The position numbers and the translations under genes are program-made. 64,000 bases of DNA from Lindgomyces ingoldianus (Eukaryota > Ascomycota > Dothideomycetes > Pleosporales > Lindgomycetaceae): NCBI RefSeq assembly GCF_010093535.1, contig NW_022985162.1, positions 1,586,387 to 1,650,386 of the forward strand, read 5' to 3'. Each line of letters begins with the position of its first letter. Positions within the stretch are counted from its first letter, which is position 1. Positions 22,380-31,599 of this stretch are shown one piece after another. The notes under the pieces are model-generated. The model ran no database searches. It was not told the origin of the DNA and worked only from the letters and a program-made list of their open reading frames with translations.

Positions 22380-23030
22380 CTACCTAGGTATCCATAACGT
22401 AGTGGGCTAGCCACTATCAAGAGTTGGTCGTAAGCCTAGAAAGAAGGCGGTGGTCGCAGTGCCCGCTGTTGTTGGAGTTTTCGGATGCGGAGGAGCTGGT
22501 CCCTTAAGGCGTCAAGCGAGTCGTCATCCAGCTACTTCCGCGCGCGTAGTCGATCCAAGACCCGGCAAACAGTCACGTCGTGATGAAGTGAAAGCAGTGA
22601 CGCGACCTAGACCCTAGACCTAGGCCGATGAGTTCTGGCATTGAAGTCAACATGACGGTCCAGTATTTGTCACGCGAGACTGGTAAGTTGGCATGCATGT
22701 GATGCGAGGACTTGACGTAGCCTATGCGAAGCTGGCATATCGTGTATTCGAGCCCCGAGAAGGAAACGAAACGCAGTTGCACATGGACACAGGACAAAGG
22801 GGATTCACAGTCCTTAGACCAAATACGGATTACACCGTAGTCAGTCAGGGAAGCAAACATTTCTCCTCTCGCCTTCATTCGCCATTGACCTTTTCACAGA
22901 ATCTTCGCACGTGCTGGGATAGTCAGGAAAGCCGCCTTGGTATTGTGATCGCTGTAGTTTACACCATTATACAGTGTGCAGCCCAGCCATTGCCATCCGC
23001 TTCATGACATGCCCATACCCGTCCATTCCA
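22380..23030. other. Intergenic, no gene seen
   Basis: The UBR1 upstream region and the QCR9 3' flank. The short frames resemble nothing known. Confidence 0.5.
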
Positions 23031-23457
23031 TCATTCTTCCTCCGGCGCTTCGACATAGCGATGCTTAATGTCCTTCCATTGCCGCTAGAAACCGCGTTAG
23101 CATCTGCATACCCAGGCGCTCGACATGCACATACGCCCTTGTTGATGGCATCCCATATCCTGTCGGAGCCAGCGTCGAAAGCCCTAGTGTCGCAGGTCAG
23201 TATGGTGTTCTTCCGCCAACCCGGGAGTCGTGTCTAAACCAACGTACAATTGCAGACCGAAGGCGGCAGCAAAGACAGTGCCCAGCATGACCGTGTTTCT
23301 TCGGAGGAAGATGCTGCAGGCGGGGATTAGTCCTGTATGCAGGCCCGGGTAGGGCGAGAGGTGACTTGCTTGTAGAGAGAAGATGAGATCTAAGCACGAA
23401 GAAGTTAGCAGGTGTTCTAAGACGACGTAAAGTGGTCAATTGACTTACACCCGGCAT
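23031..23457 (-). CDS. QCR9: Cytochrome bc1 complex subunit 9 (five exons, 65 aa)
   Basis: A small single-span subunit of respiratory complex III. The gene is hidden because no exon exceeds 66 nt. Exons are 23457-23449 (MPG only), 23389-23370, 23313-23248, 23183-23135 and 23084-23031. The spliced product reads MPGISSSLYN, IFLRRNTVMLGTVFAAAFGL, then FDAGSDRIWDAINKGRQWKD and IKHRYVEAPEEE. The RRN-to-TVFAAAFG membrane helix followed by FD..SD.IWD.INKG.QWKDI...Y is the QCR9 signature, and yeast QCR9 is 66 aa. Intron 2 (23369-23314) must use a GC donor (GCAAGT), since only that restores LYN|IFLRRN. The other introns are GT-AG. The ATG of the divergent PYM gene lies 445 nt upstream. Confidence 0.93.
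23314..23369 (-). other. GC-AG intron in QCR9
   Basis: Donor GCAAGT after exon end CTACAA, acceptor CTGCAG. The nearest GT donor, four nt downstream, would break the conserved LYN-IFLRRN junction by adding residues out of frame. GC-AG introns are a known minor class in fungi, and GCAAGT is their usual donor. Confidence 0.75.
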
Positions 23458-23901
23458 TTTGGAGAGGCGCAGAGTGAGCGTGGGGCTACAGACGCGGATA
23501 TTCTGGTGGTGGTGTCGTTGGTGAAGCAGTGCGGGTGGTTCTCGGGTTGAGGTCAGCGACAAGGCGCTGAAAACCGACCTGTTCACGGTACGGCTCGCTT
23601 GTGATTGGCTGACAAGATCGGCAATGCACCTTCCCATTGTGTCCACCATGTTGTCCACCCCTCCAAGTGCCCTCCCCAGGTACCAAGTGCCCTCCCTAGG
23701 CATCAACCTCACTCCGCATAGTCCAGGCTCTGCTGTTCCCCCGTGACACACGGTGAGTCCTCGTTGCGCCGGACCCGATCTTATTCGCCTTGCCCGGACC
23801 GCGTCGCCAACCGTACCCAATCAGCGTTAACCTCAATCCTCGTCGCTATCTCTGCTTGCTACTTTTTTCCACGCGGTCCCCGCCTCTCACCACCAACCAG
23901 T
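23458..23901. other. Divergent promoter QCR9 / PYM
   Basis: Short bidirectional promoter region. It includes two near-identical 16-nt copies of GGTACCAAGTGCCCTCCC-like sequence around 23660-23695 (CCAAGTGCCCTCCC occurs twice). No gene. Confidence 0.45.
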
Positions 23902-24522
23902 ATGCCCTCAACAGAGACGGTCGAAGTCTCCAAAGCCGGCATCAAAACGTCTGCAACCGGTGAGCGTCACATTCCCTCTTCAACCCGCCCTGACGGCTCT
24001 GTCCGGAAAGAAATTCGCGTCCGCCCGGGCTACCGCCCCCCAGAGGATGTTGAGGTCTACAAGAACCGGACCGCCGAAGCATGGAAGTCCCGTGGAAGTG
24101 GGGGCGTTCCCGGCGCGGAGAGCCTGAAATCAGAAAGCGAGCCCCCGAAAGGAAGTGCAGCTGCCAACAAGAACGCAAAGAGGAGGGAGGCAAGGAAGAA
24201 AGCTGCGGCTGCATCAACCCTCACCGAGGGCAAGGGAGGCGAGACGACTGTGAATGATTCGGAAGATCAGAGTTCCCCCCTCAAGGGTAAAGAGAGCACT
24301 GAAACCTCTGCGAAGCCCGTTGATCTGGAGGCTGAAAGGGAGAAAGATGCAAAGAAGTTGATGAAGAAGTTACGCCAAGCACGAGATCTGAAGGACAAGA
24401 AGGAGAAAGGGGATGTCCTGCTACCGGAGCAGTTTGAAAAGGTGATCAAAATCAATGAGCTTATCCGGCAGCTGGAAACTCTTGGTTTTGATGCAAACGG
24501 TGACAAGAAGGCTGAGACTTGA
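23902..24522 (+). CDS. PYM, partner of Y14-Mago (206 aa)
   Basis: An intronless protein with the Mago-binding N-terminus of the WIBG/PYM family: ATGERHIPSSTRPDGSVRKE, then RVRPGYRPPEDVEVYKNR. PYM binds the Mago-Y14 core of exon-junction complexes and removes them from mRNA at the ribosome. The middle is low-complexity and basic (NKNAKRREARKKAA). The C-terminus has EREKDAKKLMKKLRQARDL and LPEQFEKVIKINELIRQLE, the conserved helical tail. The ATG at 23902 starts MPSTETVEVSKAGIKTSATG. An upstream in-frame ATG at 23743 would add 53 residues without PYM character. A gene for an EJC-recycling factor fits an intron-rich genome such as this. Confidence 0.93.
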   Translation: MPSTETVEVSKAGIKTSATGERHIPSSTRPDGSVRKEIRVRPGYRPPEDVEVYKNRTAEAWKSRGSGGVPGAESLKSESEPPKGSAAANKNAKRREARKKAAAASTLTEGKGGETTVNDSEDQSSPLKGKESTETSAKPVDLEAEREKDAKKLMKKLRQARDLKDKKEKGDVLLPEQFEKVIKINELIRQLETLGFDANGDKKAET

Positions 24523-25161
24523 TTCTTCAGGACCGTGCTCAGTCTCAGCTCGAACGATATAACGACCAAATTCGGAGAGGCATTATTGTCCTAGAAGACT
24601 CACCAGATGGCCCCGTTCCTCATATCAGTTGTACTTCTATGTAACATGGCCGACGCCAAATTTTGCTGAAACGAACATTCATGTTCTTGGACTGGGCGGG
24701 ATATTCATTTGAGGTATGTCCCGTACCTCATACGGGGCATGCTCAAATTCACTGTCCATGAAAGACACTCCTCATTCGATGACCCCTTGGCCTCTTTGAA
24801 TGCAATAATCCAGCTGAGAACCATTCGGAAGACCAGGGAGTCAACGGAAGAGCGGGCTTTTCTACGGCTATACAGAGTATAGCATATTGGCTTAACGTTT
24901 GATTTCACAAAGCACCATCGGACAGCATGTATGATTACGAATAGGGACCGAGATGGGAAGTAAACAGAGGTTTCGAGCACGTTTCTCCCTTTGTGCTGTC
25001 ACCCAACGACATTGAATCACTCGCTGAGCGACTTTCAAGCCAGGGTATCTATTGTCCTAAGTAGCCCTCCTGACACTTGTGTGACCAGTTACCATCCTCG
25101 TAAACAGCCAGACGAGCGGGTCCAAACGCCTCTACTCCGTATACTATGCCCTCCAAGACTA
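24523..25161. other. Convergent 3' region, no gene seen
   Basis: Region between the PYM stop and the stop of the minus-strand PPxY protein gene. Short frames only. Confidence 0.5.
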
Positions 25162-25902
25162 TCAACACCTTGCATCAACCCTAATTATGAGGCACTGTTT
25201 GGACATCGTATCGTAAATCCCAAATTCATTCACCGTCCGCAAGCAGATCTCTTCCAACCTCACCTTCACAAGCACCTGGCCTGCGTTGTCAGGTTGCCTA
25301 ACGCCAACTTCTGGATTTCCGCTCGGCGACCTCTCCTCAGGCTGGTTGATTACATCTGCCATTCTCCCAAAAAAATCCCTCCTCCGCGGCCTCTGTAGTG
25401 GTGGTTCCTGCGCAGGAGGATACTTGGGGCTCGGAGGTTTCACATACGGCGAGGCATTCAAAGATTCTTTCAACAGCCGCTCCAACTCCTGCACAATAAT
25501 CTGCGGTCTCCAAAACTCAGTTTGGTTCATCTGTCCTTCCAGTCTAATGATCTGCGGCTTCTCGTCTGACGAGAACCCAATCACCTCCACCTTCTTCGCA
25601 TTTCCGGCGTCGAAGCTGAATTCTGACTTTTCTTCTTCTTCAGCGGGTAAGGCTACATCGGAAGGGATCATAGCGATTGTGGTTTGTGCAATGCCATACA
25701 TGGCTTGTTGCTCGACGAGTGGGATTAAGTGCTCGTTGATTACGGAGCGGAGGTGTTGGGCGCGGACGAGAGTAAGCTGGTCTAGGATCTGTTGACCACG
25801 AGAAGGGGAGTAGGTGCGGGTTATCTGGGAGCGGCCCGTATTGCTGGATTTGAGCGATTCTTCATAGGAAGGAGGCCAGTTGTCCTTCTCGTTGTTGGAC
25901 AT
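25162..25902 (-). CDS. Uncharacterised fungal protein with PPxY motif (246 aa)
   Basis: A single-exon protein I do not recognise. The N-terminus MSNNEKDNWPPSYEESLKSS carries a PPxY motif, the ligand of WW domains in Nedd4/Rsp5-type ubiquitin ligases. A helical region follows with GQQILDQLTLVRAQHLRSVI and HLIPLVEQQAMYGIAQTTIA. Then come an acidic patch (AEEEEKSEFSF), a segment KKVEVIGFSSDEKPQIIRLE, and a proline-rich stretch (VKPPSPKYPPAQEPPLQRP). The end, ICLRTVNEFGIYDTMSKQCL, may be folded. The even composition and uninterrupted frame argue for a real gene. No signal peptide or membrane helix is visible. A Rsp5 substrate or arrestin-like adaptor is possible from the PPxY alone, but that is speculation. 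Confidence 0.65.
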   Translation of the reverse strand: MSNNEKDNWPPSYEESLKSSNTGRSQITRTYSPSRGQQILDQLTLVRAQHLRSVINEHLIPLVEQQAMYGIAQTTIAMIPSDVALPAEEEEKSEFSFDAGNAKKVEVIGFSSDEKPQIIRLEGQMNQTEFWRPQIIVQELERLLKESLNASPYVKPPSPKYPPAQEPPLQRPRRRDFFGRMADVINQPEERSPSGNPEVGVRQPDNAGQVLVKVRLEEICLRTVNEFGIYDTMSKQCLIIRVDARC

Positions 25903-27079
25903 GTTTGCGATAGATTTCGATGGTGATTATTGCCTCAGAGTTTCTGAATACCAAGAGATTTGAATGCAAAAACTGAGCTGGATGAGCCTTGAGAAAATTG
26001 ATCGTGAATCTGAGGGTGGAATGGAATTGAATTTCAGGGGATGGCGCAGCTCCAGCTCAGCTTTGGCACTGGTGAGGGATTCCCTGGGCGCTTGCTAGAT
26101 CACCAGACGTGGAAATGCACTCAGGTGGAAACACGGGCCTGGAGTGAAACCGCTGAGAATGAATCTGCCTGAGCCTCAGCCTTGCTCGTACAGTACTAGT
26201 AGAAGCCCCGCTCTACAGTAGCTCCTCTCAACGTCATGGCCTACATTGCGAGATACGATCGACGCTTTTTTAAAAGGTACAGTAAGCCCAGTTTTATGCC
26301 TCCCAGGATGGACACTCGGCACGCACGGGCCCGGCCCGGATCAGATATTCTTTTCCCGCAAGCGGTAGTCTGGGCTTGAACCAAAGGGGACCTTCGTTGT
26401 TCGCGGTGAATAAAGGTGGGACTTTTGAGGCAGTGAATGAGCGCACTCCAGGTGCCCGCTGCTGATGCTGATGCTGATGATCCAAATAGAATTGCCTAGG
26501 GCGCGGTTCCCTTCAAAGAAAGTGGTGAGAAATGAGGCCCAAGGGCTTTGCTGAGGGCTCCAAAGCTGATAAAAAGGGACATACCACCTGAGTCCCAAGG
26601 GTTTCAAGCTTTCCGTTGCCTACCGAAGCTTGAGTAGGGGTCAGGTGAATCGTGTGTTGGTCTGTGCGGTGACTCCGCCGTGGTGGCGCAAGGCTGAAAC
26701 TCTGAATCTGGTTAGGACTTCCTTCACTCCACCTCGAATGTTCACCGGTTATCCAAGACTCTAGGGCATGTGCACAGCCAAGCACCATGTTTTGTCCGCA
26801 ACCAGGGGTGAGCTGGGCCTGAATACGGGTCTTCTGTATAAATGGTCGAACCTTAGCTCGTTCTTCCTGAAATGTTTGTTACTTCGTGATTGCGTGAATT
26901 CAAAAGTGGTCGATTGCTACACGCGCTCACCCACCGTCTTCAGTCCCTCATCGTTCTTAAACTCTCCCATTCCATTGTTGAAGCCCCATACTACATCCAC
27001 AGCACCTCCTGTTTATTTTTCTACCCTCACTTTCGCAACCTAATTCTTCCTACAACTTTCTCTACTTGTAAACTTCAAA
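25903..27079. other. Divergent intergenic region upstream of flotillin
   Basis: About 1.2 kb upstream of both the PPxY gene and flotillin. It contains a short CTGATG microsatellite near 26461-26480 and a TATAAA at 26837-26842, about 240 nt before the flotillin ATG and a plausible TATA box. The remaining frames look random. Confidence 0.45.
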
Positions 27080-28704
27080 ATGGGACTCTGGTTTCATGTA
27101 GCAGAACCCAATTCCTACCTCGTAATTACGGGTGCAGGAATTGAGAAGGTTCTCATCAAGAAAAAAGTATGTTGCTTCTATTTGCTTGTCTTGAGGGGTG
27201 TTTTGTACTGACTTTCTAGGCCTTTGTGTATCCCTTCCAAAAAGTCTCGAAGATCTCTATTACGCCGTTCGATTTTTCCATGGCCCTCCAAGCAATGACC
27301 GTGGAGAAATTAAAATTCTCCCTTCCTGCCGTCTTCACAATTGGTCCCGCCGACAATCTAGAAGCTCTTGAAAAGTACGCCGTCTTGCTTACTGGTGAAT
27401 CTGATGGACGCCCTACCGCCGCGGCCTCTAAGGGTGCTGTTGCCGTCGCCGCTGGTCGAAATCATGTTCAAGACATTGTGAAAGGCATTATTGAGGGCGA
27501 AACGCGTAGCATAGTATCTACAATGACGATGGAAGAGTTGTTTCGAGAGCGAAAAGTCTTCAAGGACAAGGTCATCCAACAAGTCCAGAGCGAATTGGAT
27601 CAGTTCGGTCTTTGCATCTACAACGCAAACGTCAAGGAATTGCAAGATACTCCTGGATCAGAATACTTTGCATTCTTATCACGAAAGGCTCACGAAGGGG
27701 CTCTCAACCAGGCCAAGGTCGATGTCGCCGATGCGAGGATGAGGGGTGAGGTCGGGGAGGCCGACAAGCAGGGAAAGACGAAGCAAGAGGTTGCCAAGAT
27801 ACACGCACAAACGGCTGTGTTGGAAACCGAGCGCAAAGGCGAGAAGGCTACTGCTGACGCTAAGCTAACGGATAAGGAGATTCAGATTGAGAAGGTGAAC
27901 CTAACCTCAGCCTTTAATACAGTGCTGTGATCTAACTTGTGCTAGGAACTCAACCTAGCCCGAATCAATGCAAAGAGAGAAGCTGAGCGTCGGGATGCTG
28001 AGCTCAACACGGAGGTCGAAAAGAAGAAAGCTCTTATGGAACTAGAACGTCTGCGAGCCACGACTGTTACCCAGGCCAAGATTGCTAGAGAATCTGCCCA
28101 GCAAAAAGCAGATGCTGAGCTTTATGCTCAAGAAAAGCATGCAGAGGGAAAGAAATTCGGAGAACAAGCTGATGCTGAGGCAGCTGCGTTCCGTCGCTTG
28201 AAGGATGCAGAGGCGGACTTCAAGGCCAAAGAACGGGAGGCCGAGGCCAACTACGTCGTCACAAAGCGTGCTGCTGAGGCTGAATACTTCAAAAGAGAGC
28301 GCGAAGCAGAAGCTACTTTGATCACGAGGCAAAAGGAGGCTGAAGGTCTCTCTGCTATGGCGAAGGCATACGGTGATATGGCCAACGTCCTTGGTGGCCC
28401 TCAAGGCTTGATGCAGTATCTCATGCTGAAGAACAACACCTACGAGAGGCTCGCAAATGCCAACGCGCAAGCCATCCAGGGCTTGCAGCCTAAGATTAAC
28501 GTCTGGAACACAGGCGCACAGGGCGATATGGCGGATCCGTCAGCTCCCATCCGGAATCTGTTTCAAAGCTTACCGCCCCTTTTGAGCACAATCCACGATC
28601 AGACGGGTATGCAGCCACCAACTTGGCTAGCTCAGATGCCACAGGAACAGCTGCAAGCCTACAAGACGAAGATGGTTGATGGTAAGAGCGGAAGCATGTC
28701 ATAA
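27080..28704 (+). CDS. Flotillin-like SPFH protein (three exons, 506 aa)
   Basis: Exons are 27080-27166, 27220-27894 and 27946-28704; introns are 53 and 51 nt. The N-terminus MGLWFHVAEPNSYLVITGAG leads into the SPFH/band-7 domain (PFQKVSKISITPFDFSMALQ, EGETRSIVSTMTMEELF). A long Glu/Ala-rich coiled coil follows, with repeated AEAEA-type heptads such as KDAEADFKAKEREAEANYVV and AEAEYFKREREAEATLITRQ, and then a flotillin C-terminal region (AMAKAYGDMANVLGGPQGLM). Flotillins form oligomeric scaffolds at the plasma membrane; in filamentous fungi they mark sterol-rich domains near hyphal tips. There is no transmembrane helix, so membrane binding is presumably by acylation or a hydrophobic hairpin. 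Splices are supported by IKKK|AFVYPF and QIEK|ELNLARI. Confidence 0.93.
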
Positions 28705-29049
28705 GATGAAGATATCACTCACTAGTATTTCTTTTCCTTTGTGTTTATACCCATATTCATAGGATGGCGTTGGCTTGATTCGGGGTTGGGAGAGGACTTT
28801 CTTTTGCGATCCATTTCACTACATCTGAACGGACATGTGTTACGACCTCATGGGCTAGTGTCGCTCTGCGGAACAGATTGATGGGTTTGTATTACTAACT
28901 GATGTAAATTGAAGATCACCTTCGACTTGCACATTTATCCCGTTCGACATGATGAGAAGTTCGCCCCATATTCTAGATAAGTCAATCGTTGGTTCGGGCA
29001 TGCTAGTGGTAGGTCTATGACACAAAGGCTCCAGTCTGCATTATCTCTT
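28705..29049. other. Flotillin 3' region, no gene
   Basis: Probably the flotillin 3' UTR. Nothing else seen. Confidence 0.5.
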
Positions 29050-29574
29050 CTACCCCTCTCCTTTTTTGGAGCTCCTGTCCGAGACGCTCTCTCTTTCTGA
29101 TATCAAGTTCAGCTTCAATGTCCCTTCTTCCAGGCTTGCTTCCTTTGCTAACGTAGTGTCTTTCTTCTCCTGCTCCAGACCTCTTTGACTTCCCTCAACT
29201 CCCACAACAGCTTCCCCACTTATCTCTTCAACCATCCAATCCCGAGCCTAGATAGTATCCAAAGCATCAACTTTCGCCACTTCGATCCCAACCCCCTTCA
29301 CCTTCGTCTCCAGCACTTCCACCATGACCATCTCTTCCTCTATCAAACACTCCAGCCTCCTTTCACCACTCTCCTCTGTTCCCTCATCCCTTTCCCTCCC
29401 ATCGTCCTCTTTGCACCTCACTCGACAACATACCCACCCTCATTCAGAGCCGGATCCGTCTTAAACGCTATCTCCCCACCGCACTCTGTGCATTTCATAA
29501 AGAACCTGAAGACTGCGACCCTGTCCAGGTACTTCTCATCTAAGACCTGCTTCCTAGCGTGGTAACGTCGACCT
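29050..29574 (-). pseudogene. Decayed Yju2/CWC16-type splicing-factor fragment
   Basis: On the minus strand, translation from 29574 gives GRRYHARKQVLDEKYLDRV, FRFFMKCTECGGEIAFKTDP and YVVE. This resembles the core of Yju2 (CWC16/CCDC94), a spliceosomal activator, including half of its CxxC zinc site. The next codon is TGA (29420-29418), although GAKR, expected after it, continues in the same frame. The homology then shifts frame (ERRLECLIEEEM, EVLETKV, AKVDALDTI), and an in-frame TAG at 29250-29248 interrupts a second conserved stretch just before ARD. An open tail continues to 29050. The N-terminal third, with its KYYPPDFDP-like start and first CxxC, is not found upstream within 400 nt. Two stops, one shift and a missing front indicate a pseudogene. 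A strongly mis-assembled or intron-split gene is the alternative. Confidence 0.55.
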
Positions 29575-30085
29575 CTGTAGTTGAGCAGCAGAGGGGTGAA
29601 GGGGAGGGGGGACATACTGGGAGTTTGCCTGGGGTTTGTGGGTCGGATTTGTTGATACAGAGGGAGGGGTAGAAATCTGTTGGGTGGGTTTGTATGCAGT
29701 TTGCAAGTGAGATTTATTGAGAAGGGATTGAGATCCGGACAAGGCCTGATTTGGTGCGAGATTAATTCGTTAAGGCAAAGCTGTTGGGACTTGCAACACA
29801 ACATATTAATCATCTAATTTAACACAAAAATTAGTAGTTATCATCTTTCATTGCTCCTTGTTTTGGTTCAAGAAGTTTGACATATTGGATCCCGCCTGTT
29901 TGCGCTTTGTGTTACATAATAACATGTTGTTTTGAATTGATTCAAGCCAGAGACTTAGTTACCTGCCTCAATTGGGAATACAAAATGTGCAAATATTTTG
30001 CAAACTTCCCCAGATATCTAGGTCCAGCCGAGTAGATGGTTCAGACGCCATATCCTAAACGCCATACGCCCATCCGAAAGTTAGA
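29575..30085. other. AT-rich gap, no gene seen
   Basis: Lies between the Yju2 relic and the ankyrin gene. I searched it for the missing Yju2 N-terminus and did not find it. Confidence 0.5.
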
Positions 30086-31151
30086 TCAATCCCCACTGCT
30101 TGCTCTCGCCCTATTGCCATCGCCTGCAAACCACCCCGCATTCCTCCCCTCCGTAGGTGTCATAGCCCTCCTCCTCTCCACGGGACTCCAATCCATACCT
30201 GGAGCCGGCAGTCCTGCAATTGCCGCATCGTCTCTCGCTCTCTGTCTCCCCCCCATGCCGGCCATGGCATCCTCATCCGTGACTAGCCTCACCCCGGCGT
30301 TCCTTTGCCTCTCCCTCTCCCTCTTCTCCCGCTGTCCTTCTGCCTTCTTCTTCTCAAACTCGATGATGATCGATTTGAAATAGGTTTCGGCGGCGGGGGA
30401 GGCAGAGTAGTGGACTGGTGTCCAGGAGTAAGCGTTTTGGGCAAGGGGGTTGGCGCCATATTGAACGAGCATACGGAGGGCTTTGAGTTCGCCCGCAGCA
30501 GATGCATGATGGAGTGCAGTGTTTCCCGCTATGTCAGCAGCAGTCAGGATGCTAGGACACAGGTTGAGGAGAGTAGGTATGAGGTGGAGAGTTCCGGCGC
30601 CGGATTTGCAGGAGAGCATCAGCTACGCAACAATTAGGTTTGCAGCCCTAGAAAAGTAATCTTTTGGGGGCTGTACGGCGTCCAGTCCCGTTTTGTTCTG
30701 CCAGGAGATGCACTCCGGAAACCGCTTTGCCAGCATGACACCCATGTCCTCCTTCCCCGCTATAGCAGCTAACATGAGCGGCGTTTCCCAGTCATTATTT
30801 CGACTGACAAGGTCGCTCTCATGGCCTGCTTCTATCAGGAATTCCTGTGCCATTTCCCATTATCAGCGCTGCATTTTGCATGTCACCTCGCGCTCAGTGC
30901 CGGCTGTGGTGGACGTACAGCGATCTGAGTAAACCCATTCATAGCCGCAAGATGCAGCGACATATTACTCTTATCCTCAAAGTCCGGATTGCGCAGATAA
31001 TTCGGATTGTTGCGCACAATGCGCTTTACGAGGGTGAGATCGTTGAGCAAAATGGCACGGCGGAGACGCCGAGGTACATCAATCCTAGTAATTATGATGA
31101 GCTTTAAACCAGGGGAGTGAGGGCAGTGTTTGGAAGAGGAAGGGCTTACAT
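30086..31151 (-). CDS. Ankyrin-repeat protein, Avo2-like (about 290 aa)
   Basis: Coding exons 31084-30919, 30844-30677 and 30622-30086 are well supported. They read DVPRRLRRAILLNDLTLVKR, IVRNNPNYLRNPDFEDKSN, MSLHLAAMNGFTQIA, joined to EFLIEAGHESDLVSRNNDWE, TPLMLAAIAGKEDMG, and NTALHHASAAGELKALRMLV. That makes four ankyrin repeats, followed by an Arg/Glu-rich helix and a low-complexity tail. Fungal proteins of this layout are often named TORC2 subunit Avo2, which is my best guess. The start is odd: a donor at 31149 and acceptor at 31085 would split the start codon (AT at 31151-31150 plus G at 31084), giving MIDVPRRL. Reading through the same 65 nt from the ATG at 31164 is also open and would give a longer N-terminus. 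Confidence 0.7.
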
Positions 31152-31599
31152 TGTCCCTGCGCATATTTAGAGGCCCGAGGTGAAAGTGGTGTGCGGCCAG
31201 ACGTCAAATGGATTCGGGGTTTGCGGAGATCATTCACTCCCGCGCTTGCGCATTGACTCTCCACGTGCGTCACGCGCTGGTCTGCATTCATTCACTTGGC
31301 GTCCGTGACATAATTTGCGTTCACATTCCTGGTGTTCTCGGTCGACTGCACTTTAGTGATTGGCCTCAATGTTGTTATTCTATCACGCCTTCACTAGTAG
31401 GGAGCACGCTTCTGGACGCGCCTTGCCTCTTCCTGCATGAATCAAATTATGAATGATGGTTGAAATCTTTAATGCTTGATTAAAGCTTCTTCACTTATCC
31501 GCGGGCCAGGTTGTTCTATCGATGCTCGCTGAGGAACTCGACATATCGTACACCCAAAAAGGGACGCCTCTCTCCTGAATGCCATGTTGACTTGGCCAT
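31152..31599. other. Gap between ankyrin gene and RPN3, no gene
   Basis: Upstream region of the ankyrin gene and 3' flank of RPN3. No coding signal recognised. Confidence 0.45.

Noticed and set aside
26461..26480. CTGATG microsatellite as a regulatory repeat
   Set aside because: Only three imperfect units. Such runs are common in fungal intergenic DNA.
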